From: CAZKWG01 sp964615375
GTDB lineage: Bacteria; Myxococcota_A; UBA796; CAZKWG01
Length of the DNA: 64,000 nucleotides
Direction: 5' to 3'
Assembly (NCBI GenBank): GCA_964615375.1
Contig: CAZTOW010000046.1
Span: 1-64,000, forward strand
In this document: one piece after another, positions 41,453 through 51,000 of the stretch
Numbering within the stretch: the stretch's first letter is position 1
How the letters are laid out: each line of letters opens with the position of its first letter
Program-made: the position numbers and the translations under genes
The notes under the pieces: model-generated
Told to the model about the DNA's origin: nothing
The model's input: the letters and a program-made list of their open reading frames with translations, nothing else
The model's database searches: none

Positions 41453-42181
41453 ATGACGGACGAGCTGCTGCGGGTGGGTGAGCTGGCGAAGCGCACGGGG
41501 CTGACCGTGCGCACGCTGCACTTCTACGACGAGGTGGGGCTGCTCCACCCCGCCTGCCGCACCGAGTCCGGCCACCGGCTCTACGACGCGTCGTGCGTCG
41601 CCCAGCTCCAGCGCATCGTCTCGCTGCGCCAGCTCGGGCTCTCTCTCGAGGAGATCGCCGACCTGCTGGAGGGACGGGAGACCGCCCTGCCCGCCCTGCT
41701 GAGCCGCCACGCCGCGCATCTGCGCGCGCAGGCCCGCGCCGCCGAGGCGCTGGCCGCACGGCTCACGGCGCTGGCGGAGCAGCTCGCCCACAGCCCGAAG
41801 GTCACGGTCGACGAGCTCCTCCAAACCGTCCAGGAGACCGTCATGTACGAGGTTCACTACACCAAAGAGCAGCTCGCCGAGCTCGAGGCCCGCCGTCAGA
41901 AGCTGGGGGAGGAGGGGATGGCCCAGGTCCACCAGGAGTGGGGCGAGCTCATCGCCGCGGCGAAGCAGGCCCAGGCCGACGGCCTGCCCGCCACCGACCC
42001 GAAGGTGCAGGCCATCGCCCGCCGCTGGAAGGAGCTGATCGAGATGTTCACGGGGGGTAACCCCGGCATCCGTCAGTCCCTGGAGCGCACCTGGCAGCAG
42101 CAGCCGGACGCCATGGCCCGCCAGACGGGCGTGGACGCCGGCCTGCGGGAGTACATGCAGGAGGCGATGCGCGGGGCCTGA
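41453..42181 (+). CDS. MerR-family regulator with TipAS-like ligand domain
   Basis: This 242-aa protein has a MerR N-terminal domain (VGELAKRTGLTVRTLHFYDE; residues 8-27) and dimerisation helix, then a C-terminal TipAS-like globin-fold domain (about 140-240, including W and EL motifs such as VHQEWGELIAAAKQ). TipAS domains bind thiopeptides or other ligands and let MerR activate stress genes. The upstream repeats are candidate operators, so autoregulation is likely. Its stop lies one base from the convergent GFA-GNAT stop. Confidence 0.87.
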   Translation: MTDELLRVGELAKRTGLTVRTLHFYDEVGLLHPACRTESGHRLYDASCVAQLQRIVSLRQLGLSLEEIADLLEGRETALPALLSRHAAHLRAQARAAEALAARLTALAEQLAHSPKVTVDELLQTVQETVMYEVHYTKEQLAELEARRQKLGEEGMAQVHQEWGELIAAAKQAQADGLPATDPKVQAIARRWKELIEMFTGGNPGIRQSLERTWQQQPDAMARQTGVDAGLREYMQEAMRGA

Positions 42182-42182
42182 T

Positions 42183-43031
42183 CTACTCCACCCGAGGCCG
42201 CACCAGGATCCGATCCGCGTCGATGAAGCCCAGGCTCCGGTAGAGGCGCTCGCCGGCCTCGCTGGTGCGGAGCACGAACTTGACGCGGTCGCGCCCGGCC
42301 ATCAGACGCCGCATCAGCTCGCGGCCGACGCCCCGCCGCTGCCAGTCGGGGCGCACGGCCACGGTGCTGACGTAGGCGTTGGAGACGCCGTCCGAGATCA
42401 CGCGGGCGAAGCCGATGAGCTCGTGCTCGTGCCAGGCGGAGAGCACCCAGCGCGCCCCGTCCATCATCGCTTGGAGGTTGGCGGGGTCGATGCGCCGATG
42501 GAACCCGACGGCCCCGAAGAGCTCGGCGAGCTGCACCACGTCCACCTCGCCCCCCTCCTGGTAGCGCACCGAGGCGCGCTCGGCGGGGGTCTGGGGCCGA
42601 GGCGGCGCGGGGCTCCAGTCGGGGCCGGAGCCCTCGTAGGCCGGCAGCTCCGGGTCCAGGTGGACCCAGGGCTGGCGGGACTCCGTCCAGATCTGGTAGG
42701 CGGGGCGAAGCTCCTCGGGGTAGTCGAAGGCGCAGACGACGATGTCCACGGTGGCGCCGCCGCCCGCCGCCCGGAAGAAGAGGCTGCTGCCGCAGGCGGG
42801 GCAGAAGCCGCGCTCCGCCGCCACCGACGAGCGCCACCAGCGGGGCTCACCCTGGATCAGGCGCAGGCGCTCGGCGCGAACAGAGGCCCAGGTGACGAAA
42901 GGCGCGCCGACCGAGCGCTGACACATGCGACAGTGACAGTTGCCGATGTTCATGCGCCGACCGGGCACCTCGAAGCGGATCGCGCCGCAGGCGCAGCCGC
43001 CCGTGTGGATCTTCTGGACCTGAGGCTCCAT
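42183..43031 (-). CDS. GFA/CENP-V zinc domain fused to a GNAT acetyltransferase
   Basis: This 282-aa fusion has a GFA-type (glutathione-dependent formaldehyde-activating enzyme-like) domain in residues 8-130: CACG, NCHCRMCQRS and CPACGSSLFF carry the zinc-binding cysteines. Residues about 165-280 are a GNAT N-acetyltransferase with VSTVAVRPDWQRRGVGRELM, where RRGVG is the acetyl-CoA loop. GGGAGG precedes the ATG at 43031. It lies 19 bp downstream of the long fusion gene on the same strand. I do not know of a characterised enzyme with this pair of domains; detoxification of an aldehyde or amine is a guess. Confidence 0.85.
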   Translation of the reverse strand: MEPQVQKIHTGGCACGAIRFEVPGRRMNIGNCHCRMCQRSVGAPFVTWASVRAERLRLIQGEPRWWRSSVAAERGFCPACGSSLFFRAAGGGATVDIVVCAFDYPEELRPAYQIWTESRQPWVHLDPELPAYEGSGPDWSPAPPRPQTPAERASVRYQEGGEVDVVQLAELFGAVGFHRRIDPANLQAMMDGARWVLSAWHEHELIGFARVISDGVSNAYVSTVAVRPDWQRRGVGRELMRRLMAGRDRVKFVLRTSEAGERLYRSLGFIDADRILVRPRVE

Positions 43032-43050
43032 GAGACCTCCCGGCAGGACT

Positions 43051-45954
43051 CTATCCCCCAAGCGCCGCGGGCACACTCGCCTGGCCCTGCGCGTCGTTGC
43101 CCCAGCAGGCGACGCTCCCGTCCGCGCGCAGCCCGCAGCTGTGGTAGCCCCCGGCGGTGACATCGACGAAGCTATCGTCGGGAGGCGAGCTCTGCCCGGC
43201 GTCATCGCCGCCCCAGCAGCTCACGCCGCCGTCCTCGCGCACCCCGCAGCAGTGGACGACCCCGCAGGCGAGGCGGGTGAACAGCTCGCCCTCGGGCGGG
43301 AGGGTCTGGCCCACGTTGTCGTAGCCCCAGCAGCTCGCGCCGCCGTCCTCGCGGACCCCGCAGGTGTGGAGCGCGCCCGCGTCGATCTGGGTGAAGGCGA
43401 CCTCGGGCGGGCTGGTGATGCCGTAGGCCGGGTGCCCCCAGCAGGTGGGGGAGCCCGCGCTGTCCAGGGCGCAGCAGTGGTACTGCCCGCAGGAGAGCGC
43501 GACGAGGCCGCTGGCGTCCGGCGCCGTGGACACGGGGTAGCCGCCCGCGCCCCAGACCGCGGCGTCCCCGCCCTCGGTGATGCCGGCGCCGTGGAGATAG
43601 GCGGCGGAGGCCGCGATCATCGGGAAGGCGGGCGGGGAGGACTGGCCCCAGGCGTCCTCACCCCAGCAGAGGGCCAGGCCCTCGCTCACGCCGCAGGTGT
43701 GGTACCAGCCGGCGTCGATCTGGGAGAAGGTGGCCTCGGGGGCGTCGATCTGGCCGTCGTCGTCGCCGCCCCAGCACAGGGCGGCGCCGTCGTCCAGGAG
43801 GGCGCAGGTGTGGACCTGGCCGGCGCTGAGGTCCACGGCGACCCGGGGGAGGACGGCGGTCTCCCCGGTCTCGCCCGTGTCACCACCGGTGGTGTCGCCG
43901 GTGGTGTCGCCGGTGGTGTCACCCTGGGTGTCGGCGGTGGTGTCCGGGGCGCTGTGGCCCGCGCCGGTGTCGGCGGTCTCCGCCGTCTCCGAGGGGACCC
44001 CCGTGTCGCACACCGCGTCCACGGCGACGGGCGGGGCGGGGGCCCGGCACCCGGCCAGCGCGGCGAGGGCGAGGGCCCGCCGCCGACGCCCCGCCAGCCC
44101 CAGCAGCCCGAGCACCCAGGCGAGGCTGCCCGAGCCTGCGCTCCCACACCCGCAGCCGCCCGCCGCGGGCTTGTCCGCCGCCGCCGGCTCGCAGGTGTCC
44201 GCGGGCGCGTCGCCCTCCGGCGTGCCGCTGTCGGTCGTGTCCGCCGAGCCGCTGTCCGCAGTATCAGCGACCCAGGGGCAGGGAAGATCCACGCAGATCA
44301 GCACGTCCGCGGCGTCCGCGCCCGCGTCGTTGCTGGCGATCAGGGACAGGGAGACGTAGCCCGCCGCGGAGGGCGTCCAGTCCACGGCCCCGGTGGCCGG
44401 GTCCACACGCGCCCCCACCGGCGCCCCGGCGATCGACCACCAGAGGGTCTCGTCGCCGCTGGCCGTGGGCAGGAGCGTCAGGGGCTCGCCCGCATGCGCG
44501 CGAAACGCAGGCGCGACCGCGATCTCCGGCGCGACGCGCGGGGGGCGCTCGCGCAGGCGCAGGGGGCCGCCCTCGCTCACCAGGCTCAGCGCCTCGCCCA
44601 GCGCGGGATCGACGGGGATCGCGCGGACGATCTCGCCCCCGGTGGCCTGCCAGCGGGCGATCTCCTCGCCCCCCGCCTGCACGGAGAGGGCGCCCGCGCT
44701 GTCCACCTGGACCGGGAGCGCGCAGGCGAGGCCGCCGGGGGTGGGCTGGATCCGCGGGGAGCCGACCAGGGCCAGGCGTTGATCCTCCTCTCCAGCGGGG
44801 TCGGGGTCCTCCCAGTCCTCGTCGTTCAGCACGGGCGCGCACCAGGGCGGGGCGTGCGCGGCCAGGAGCGCCCAGCCCTCCAGCACCGAGCCGCCGGTCA
44901 GGGTCTCGGCGGGGTAGGACAGGTTGAAGATGTTGTAGACGGTGGTCCAGACGCGGGGGTCGCGCCCGGCGAGCGGGAGCCAGTTGTACAACTGGGAGTC
45001 GTAGTCGTAGAGGAACGCCTCGTCCCCGGCCAGGGTGTTGTAGAAGGCGCGGTCGTCGATGGCGATCCGGTCCAGCAGGGAGGCGGCGAAGCGGTCCATG
45101 TCCTCGTCGTCGAAGACGATCCCGCGCTCCCAGGCGGAGATGGCGAATCGCACGTTCATCCCGGCGTGCGAGATGTCCTCGCCGTTCTCCAACACGTCGT
45201 CCCCGTAGTAGGTCCAGGCGTAGCCGCCCCAGGACATCAGCACGAGGTTGGAGTGAAAATACTCGGCCAGGGCCGTGGCCTTCTCCAGGTAGGCGGGCTC
45301 CCCGGTGGCGTCGTACAGGTAGAGCAGCGCGCGGCCCATGGCGTTGGAGCAGTTCAGCGGGTAGGGCGCGCCCGCCTCGGTGCCCAGGAAGGTGGCGTCA
45401 CCGCGGACGATGTAGGTCCCCATCTCGTGCCACTCGACGTCGTGGTAGGCGACCGTCTCCTCGGCGCGGGCGACGTACTCGGCGGCCTTGTCCGCGTAGG
45501 AGAGCCCGTCGTAGGCCAGCTCCTCGCCGAGGCCACCCTGCTGCACCTCGACGGCGAAGGCGATCATCGGCTCGATGATCACGCCCGAGTGCAGCACCCA
45601 ACAGAAGGGTCGCCCGCCGGTGTAGTACATGTCGCGCCAGCAGGGGGTGCTCTCGCCCGTGAAGTCGGTCACGCCGCGCGCGTCGTTGCGTTGGGCCAGC
45701 ACGCCGTCGGCATGCCAGATCAGCCGGTCCAGGTAGCGCAGATCCCCGGTGGTCCGGTACATGGAGACCAGGGACATCATGACGTAGCTCTCGACGCCGT
45801 TCAGGTAGGGCGCGTAGTCGTCGTTGGAGTCCCGGTACCAGTCGCCGTCGGCGACGTTGTCGTAAGCCTCCTCGTAGGCCCAGCGGGCGGTGCTGGCGCG
45901 GGCCGCGGGGAGCTGCGTCCAGAGGAGGGCGGCGAGGGCGCCGAGGAGGATCAT
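43051..45954 (-). CDS. Alpha/alpha-barrel + Ig + MYXO-CTERM fused to lipobox + RCC1 repeats
   Basis: This 967-aa open frame looks like two surface proteins joined in frame. Part 1 (1-626): Sec signal (ARA-ST, about residue 20), an alpha/alpha-toroid (25-390) like six-hairpin glycosidases or glucuronyl epimerases, an Ig-like domain (480-570), and a MYXO-CTERM-like tail: GGCGC (599-603), a hydrophobic stretch and RRRR (623-626). Part 2 (from about 614): AGRRRRALALAALAGC reads as a lipoprotein signal (Cys636), then a Thr/Asp/Gly linker and seven RCC1-type repeats (700-965) with xCWGxDxxGQ. An in-frame GTG at 44115 could start part 2 alone. The ATG at 45954 overlaps the upstream stop. Could be a true fusion or a missing stop. 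Confidence 0.8.
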   Translation of the reverse strand: MILLGALAALLWTQLPAARASTARWAYEEAYDNVADGDWYRDSNDDYAPYLNGVESYVMMSLVSMYRTTGDLRYLDRLIWHADGVLAQRNDARGVTDFTGESTPCWRDMYYTGGRPFCWVLHSGVIIEPMIAFAVEVQQGGLGEELAYDGLSYADKAAEYVARAEETVAYHDVEWHEMGTYIVRGDATFLGTEAGAPYPLNCSNAMGRALLYLYDATGEPAYLEKATALAEYFHSNLVLMSWGGYAWTYYGDDVLENGEDISHAGMNVRFAISAWERGIVFDDEDMDRFAASLLDRIAIDDRAFYNTLAGDEAFLYDYDSQLYNWLPLAGRDPRVWTTVYNIFNLSYPAETLTGGSVLEGWALLAAHAPPWCAPVLNDEDWEDPDPAGEEDQRLALVGSPRIQPTPGGLACALPVQVDSAGALSVQAGGEEIARWQATGGEIVRAIPVDPALGEALSLVSEGGPLRLRERPPRVAPEIAVAPAFRAHAGEPLTLLPTASGDETLWWSIAGAPVGARVDPATGAVDWTPSAAGYVSLSLIASNDAGADAADVLICVDLPCPWVADTADSGSADTTDSGTPEGDAPADTCEPAAADKPAAGGCGCGSAGSGSLAWVLGLLGLAGRRRRALALAALAGCRAPAPPVAVDAVCDTGVPSETAETADTGAGHSAPDTTADTQGDTTGDTTGDTTGGDTGETGETAVLPRVAVDLSAGQVHTCALLDDGAALCWGGDDDGQIDAPEATFSQIDAGWYHTCGVSEGLALCWGEDAWGQSSPPAFPMIAASAAYLHGAGITEGGDAAVWGAGGYPVSTAPDASGLVALSCGQYHCCALDSAGSPTCWGHPAYGITSPPEVAFTQIDAGALHTCGVREDGGASCWGYDNVGQTLPPEGELFTRLACGVVHCCGVREDGGVSCWGGDDAGQSSPPDDSFVDVTAGGYHSCGLRADGSVACWGNDAQGQASVPAALGG

Positions 45955-46784
45955 GGGCTCACCGGGCTGGGGCGGAGGGCTCCGCCGAGGGCCGCGCCGC
46001 CCGCGCCGCAGATCATCGGCTGCTGGGAGCGGAGGGCTCGACCCAGCGCGTCCGAGGGCTCCACCCCCAGCAGGCGCGCGCTCGCCGAGACGTCGGGGTC
46101 GCCCGCGCAGAAAGCCTGGAGCTGGCCGGAGCGGCGCAGCAGGCCCTCCAGGGGCTCGGTCTGGAGGAGGGCGATGGCGTCCTGGCAGCGGCGCGGCCCG
46201 GGGTCGGGCAGCGTGGCGCAGCGGGCGGGCTCGACCCGGCCGGCGGCGCGGAAGGCGGTCCCGAAGAAGGCGAGCCAGAAGCTGCTCTCCAGGGCCTCGC
46301 TCGCCCCGGCCTGGGACACGGTCCGGGCGTAGAGCTGCTCGGCCGAGGGGTAGCGCGCGGCGAGCTGCTCGGGCCCCATCCCGTTGGTCAGCCGCCCGAG
46401 CTCGGGGCGCCAGACGTGAACCAGACAGTCCGCGGCGTAGGCCCCCGCCTGCTGGCAGAGCGAGGCCGCCCGCCCGGATCCCTGGCTGGAGAGCGCCGCC
46501 TCCGCCACCTGGAAGCCGCACTCGTCGCGCCAGCGGCCCTCGGGCACCCGCTGGCACCAGGAGGGGTCGCCGCTGGCCCGCGCCGCCGCCACCGCCGCCA
46601 CCGCCGCGCAGTCCCCGCGCAGCCCCTCGTCGCTCAGCCCGAGGCAGCGCACCAGGGCGCCCGGGGGATCCTGTCCGACCTCCGCCAGGATCTCCGAGTA
46701 GCGCGCGGCGTCCTCGGCCAGGCTGGCCTCCCGCTGGCAGGCGGCGAGGGCGAGCGCGCTGGCGAACAGGCGGGTGGGGCGCAC
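45951..46784 (-). CDS. Cys-rich lipoprotein, unknown function
   Basis: This protein of about 277 aa has a leader ALALAAC with lipobox Cys. The body is helical, rich in Ala/Glu/Arg, with many Cys. I choose the GTG at 46784, which gives a normal short signal (VRPTRLFASALALAAC) and has GGAG eight bases upstream; ATG codons at 46832 and 46820 would lengthen the leader. The stop overlaps the start of the next gene (ATGA), so the two are translationally coupled. I recognise no family. Confidence 0.75.
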   Translation of the reverse strand: MRPTRLFASALALAACQREASLAEDAARYSEILAEVGQDPPGALVRCLGLSDEGLRGDCAAVAAVAAARASGDPSWCQRVPEGRWRDECGFQVAEAALSSQGSGRAASLCQQAGAYAADCLVHVWRPELGRLTNGMGPEQLAARYPSAEQLYARTVSQAGASEALESSFWLAFFGTAFRAAGRVEPARCATLPDPGPRRCQDAIALLQTEPLEGLLRRSGQLQAFCAGDPDVSASARLLGVEPSDALGRALRSQQPMICGAGGAALGGALRPSPVSP

Positions 46785-46921
46785 GGGGCGGGCTCCGGGT
46801 GAAGGGGACGACCGACCCATGGTACCGCACATCCTTTCCCCCCTCGATCGCGCGGCGTCCGTGTATGCTGTCCGGGTGCGCTCTCCCGCGCCTGCCCCTC
46901 TCCTCTTCCCGTGAGTCCACC
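46785..46921. promoter_or_regulatory. Divergent promoter region
   Basis: This 137-bp gap separates the lipoprotein read leftward from 46784 and the MopE-like gene read rightward from 46922. TATGCT at 46864-46869 is a possible -10 element for the rightward gene. No clear -35 box. Confidence 0.3.
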
Positions 46922-48052
46922 ATGAAGTCCCCTGTACTCTCCCTGCTCCTGCTCAGCCTCGGATTCGGATGTGAGGGAGGGGACAAGACCAGCGAGACCG
47001 GCACCCCCTGCGAGGGCGAGTGCTGCGACGACACCACGGGAGACTGCGACAGCGACGGCTTCATGGAGAGCGTGGACTGCGACGACACGGACCCGACCGT
47101 CAACGGCGGCGCCGACGAGATCTGTGATGGGCAGGACAATGACTGCGACGGCCTCATCGACGATCTGGACGACGATCTGACCGACGGCCTGGTCTACCTG
47201 GACGCCGATCGCGACGGATACGGCGACGAGGACGTCAGCAAGGCCGGCTGCGAGGACATCGACGGCTGGGTGACCGCGGGCGGGGACTGCAACGACACCG
47301 ACGAGGCCATCAACCCGGACGGCGCGGAGGTCTGCGACGAGGAGGACAACGACTGCGACGGGCTCATCGATGATGACGACGACAGCCTGGACGGCTCGAC
47401 CTACTACCTGGACGGGGACGGGGACGGCTACGGCACGGCGGACGCGACCGACATCGCCTGCTCGGTGCCCGACGGCTACTCCACGCGAAGCGACGACTGT
47501 GACGATCGTGACGACACGGTCTACCCCACGGCCCGGGACGTCGAGGACGGCATCGACAACGACTGCGACGACGAGATCGACGAGGACGCGACCACCGGCA
47601 GCGAGACCGGAGAGTGGTCCAACTTCCTCGGCTACTTCGTCGTGGGCAAGTACCTGGACACCTGGCAGTGCATCAACTACTACCAGGCGGAGGGCGCGGA
47701 CGTCTCCGATGAGATGCTCTGCCCCAGCTGCGAGTTCAGCTTCTACGTCGAGGCCACCTACGACGAGGGCGCGCTGGCCGGCACCTATGACGAGTGCGAC
47801 TGGGACGACTTCGAGTACTGGAGCGAGGTGAGCACCTTCGCCAGCATCTGGGGCTTCAACTACGATCCGCGCGGCTATGACTCCCCCGTGGCCTACTATT
47901 ACGCCTACGGTACGGGCTCGTGGTACGCGACGGCGTACTTCACCTACGGCAGAGGAAGCTACGCTTACGACTATTTGAACTGGGTCTTCTTCGCCCAGTA
48001 CGACTCGTCGGATCTGATCGAGGCCGGGCTGTTCTGGGGCTACGTCTACTGA
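46922..48052 (+). CDS. MopE-like DCDD-repeat lipoprotein
   Basis: This 376-aa predicted lipoprotein (Cys17 in LGFGC) has three DCDD/DNDCDG-type repeats (about residues 37-225). The pattern is D-C-D-D-x(n)-N-x-G-A-x-E-x-C-D-x-x-D-N-D-C-D-G-x-I-D, known from Myxococcota surface proteins and the copper-binding MopE of methanotrophs. The acidic loops probably bind Ca2+ or Cu. The C-terminal 150 residues are Tyr/Trp-rich without a recognised fold. It overlaps the convergent kinase gene by 7 bp at its stop. Confidence 0.87.
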   Translation: MKSPVLSLLLLSLGFGCEGGDKTSETGTPCEGECCDDTTGDCDSDGFMESVDCDDTDPTVNGGADEICDGQDNDCDGLIDDLDDDLTDGLVYLDADRDGYGDEDVSKAGCEDIDGWVTAGGDCNDTDEAINPDGAEVCDEEDNDCDGLIDDDDDSLDGSTYYLDGDGDGYGTADATDIACSVPDGYSTRSDDCDDRDDTVYPTARDVEDGIDNDCDDEIDEDATTGSETGEWSNFLGYFVVGKYLDTWQCINYYQAEGADVSDEMLCPSCEFSFYVEATYDEGALAGTYDECDWDDFEYWSEVSTFASIWGFNYDPRGYDSPVAYYYAYGTGSWYATAYFTYGRGSYAYDYLNWVFFAQYDSSDLIEAGLFWGYVY

Positions 48053-51000
48053 GCGACGCTGCAGGCGCTCTCGGGCGCCCAGACCTGCTCGGCGGCGGGG
48101 AAGGGCTGCACCGGGACCACCGCCGCGCCGCCGGGGCAGGCGCGCAGGTTGGTCTGGCTCCCCTGCGCGGGGCGGGTGAGCGGGCCTGCGCGGAAGCCGG
48201 CCTCGTCCCAGATCAGGAGCCGATCGTCCTCGATGAGGCAGGCCCCGGCCTGCGTGCCGGGCGTGGCGCTGGTCCAGCGCTGGACGGGTCGGCCCTGCAG
48301 GACGTCCCAGATGCTCACGGCCCCGATGTTGGACATCAGGAAGAGGAGCGCGCCGTCGGCGCTGAACTGCATCCTCGACGGGGAGAGGTCGCCCGTCTCG
48401 ACGTGATGGAGGACCTCGTAGGTGCTGGCGTCGAGGAGCGTCAGCTCGCCCTCGGCGTCCACGACCGCCAGGCGCCGCCCGTCCTCGCTCACCGCCACCG
48501 CGCTCAGCGCGACCTTCCCGAGATCGCGCTCCAGCAGCGGGGCCTCCTTGCCCGCCTCCCAGACCCGCAGGACGCCGCGCTCGTCGCCGGCTACCCAGAG
48601 GCGGCCCTCCTGCCAGGAGCGGAAGGCGAAGGGCGCGTAGACGTTGAGCTGGCCGGGCGCGAGCTCCCCCCGGGTGGCGCCGCTGGCCCCGTCCACGAGC
48701 AGGACGCGGCCGTCGGCGAGCGTCACGGGGAGCAGCGGCTGGGCGATCAGCTCCTGAATCGCGATCGAGACCCACATGGTGTCGGTGGGCGGCGTCTCGG
48801 CGAGCACCGCGCCCGTCTCCGCGGAGAGGAAGCGGAAGCGCCGGTCCTCGAGCTGCAAGACCAGCGCCTCCTCGCCCGGGGAGAACGCGGCCCCGTACTG
48901 GCCCTGCCCGGGGTCGTGCCGCCAGATCGCCTCGCCCGTGCCGGTGTCCAGCAGGGCGATGTCCCCTCCCTTCTCCCGCACGAGGATGCGCCCGCCGTCC
49001 TCCGTGATCGCCAGCCCGCGCGCGTCGAGCCCCTGGACCGCCGCCCGAGGCTCGTCCCGGTCCAGCTCGCGCACGCAGAGCCCGTCCCGCCCGTTGTAGA
49101 GCAGGTGCCTGGCGTGCCCGGCGCTGGCGACCAGGGCGGCGGGCGCTCCACCGCAGCGGTTCAGGGGATCGGCCTGCAGGGCCCGCGGCGCCCAGATCCG
49201 GGCCACGCCGGCGTAGGAGGCCACCAGCACGCTACGCCCGTCCGCCGAGGGGCGCGCCACCGGCACGCGCCCGGAGGGGTCGGTGTAGACGGCGACCTTG
49301 CGGAGCCCGGGGAGCTCCCAGACCACGATCGAGCCCTCCGCCCCCACGCTGGTGAGGCGGGTTCCGTCCGCCGACAGGCTCATGATCTGCACCGTCCCGC
49401 CGTGCCCGGGGACCGCGGAGGTCTCTCCGCCGTCCGCCAGGTTCGTGCGCATCAGGTGGCCGTCGTGGCTGCCCGCCAGCGCATACTCCCCGTCCGGCGT
49501 CACCAGGAGCTGGGTGATCGCCGAGCCGAAGCGCCGGGCCTCCGCCCAGAGCCGGCGCGGGCCGCGGGTGTCCCACACGGAGATCTCGCCCAGCTTGTTC
49601 GCCGCCACCAGGCGCTGACCGTCCGGGGTGAGCGCCGACGCGCTCCACTCCCCCACCGGGAGCTGGGCCACCCGCGCGCCGCTCGCCACCTCCCACACGC
49701 TCGGGCGCGGCCCGGAGACCAGGATCCGCTGACCATCGGCGGAGAAGGTGGCGACCTGCGGGGCCTCCAGGCCGGTGTCCAGGGCGCGGATCAGGGCCCC
49801 CGTGCGCCCGTCCCAGACCCGCACGTCCGGCCCGCTCGCGCTGCTGACCACCCGCGCGCCGTCCGGGGAGAAGGCCGTCCAGATGCCGAAGGTGCGGTGG
49901 GCGGGGTCGCGGGCCAGCCGCTGCCCGGTCCCCAGATCCCAGAGCTCGAAGGCCCCGTCCTCCAGAACCGCCGCCACGCGCTGACCGTCGGGGGAGACCG
50001 CGATGGTGACCGGCGCGGCCCCGCTCTCCAGGACCGCGAGCTCCACGCCGCGGCCGGCGTCCCACACGCGGATCGTGCGGTCGATGGAGCTGGTGACGAA
50101 GCGATCGGCCCCCGCCCACTCCGCGTGGTACACGTAGCCGTGGTGCCCGGCAAACACCATGACTGGATCCAGGCCCGCGGCGAGAGCGGCCAGGTGGGCC
50201 TGGGTGGGCTCGTCCTCGGGCAGAGAGGCGCCCGCCGCCAGCTCGAGCGCCAGGGCCTCGTGACGGTCGCCGCGCACCGCCGCCAGGGCCGCCCGGGAGC
50301 CCAGATCGCGGGCCCGCGCCTCGCGCAGCGCCGCCTGCTCGCTGGCCCGCGCCGCCTCCGCCTGTGTGAGCGCCTCGCGCGTGCGGCGCTCGGTGAGCAG
50401 GGCCCAGATGAGCCCGCAGGCCAGCACCAGGACCAGGGTCCCGACCCCCACCTGACGCCGCCGCTGGGCCCGCCGACGCGCCTCCTCGCGGACCTCGTCG
50501 AGCCAGCTCTCCCAGCGCGGCCATCGCTGAAGAAGCTCGGCGCTGGCCAGTAAAACATTTTCGTTTTCTGTTTTGCAGACGCCCGCGGCCACCAGCGCCC
50601 TGCAGGCGACACCCTCCACCGCCGCCAGGGGGCGGGGGGACACGCGGCCGTCCTCGTCGCGCAGGCTGAGCGCGAGCGCCCTGGCCGCCGCCCGCTCGGC
50701 CTCGCTCAGCGCGAGCCAGCCCTGCTCCATGCGCTCCACGCGGGCCCGGGTCTGCTCCTCCTCGGCGGCGCGCTCCTGCCAGCGGCCGACGGCGGCGGCC
50801 AGGGCCCCGGCGTCGGGGTAGCGGTCCTCGGGGCGGCGGGCCATGGCCCGGACGCAGATCTCCCGCAGGGCGGGCGGCACGCGCGGGAGGGCGGCCAGGA
50901 CCTCCTCGGGCGCGCGGCCCTCTTCCGGCGCGCGACCCGCCAGGATCGCGTAGAGGATGCCGCCCAGCGCGTAGACGTCAGAGGCCGGGCCGAGGCGCTC

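Noticed and set aside
45955..47157. Upstream extension of the 43051-45954 frame by 401 codons
   Set aside because: It overlaps the coupled lipoprotein gene 45951-46784 and part of the MopE gene, is low-complexity Arg/Gly/Pro-type, and the ATG at 45954 begins a good signal peptide.
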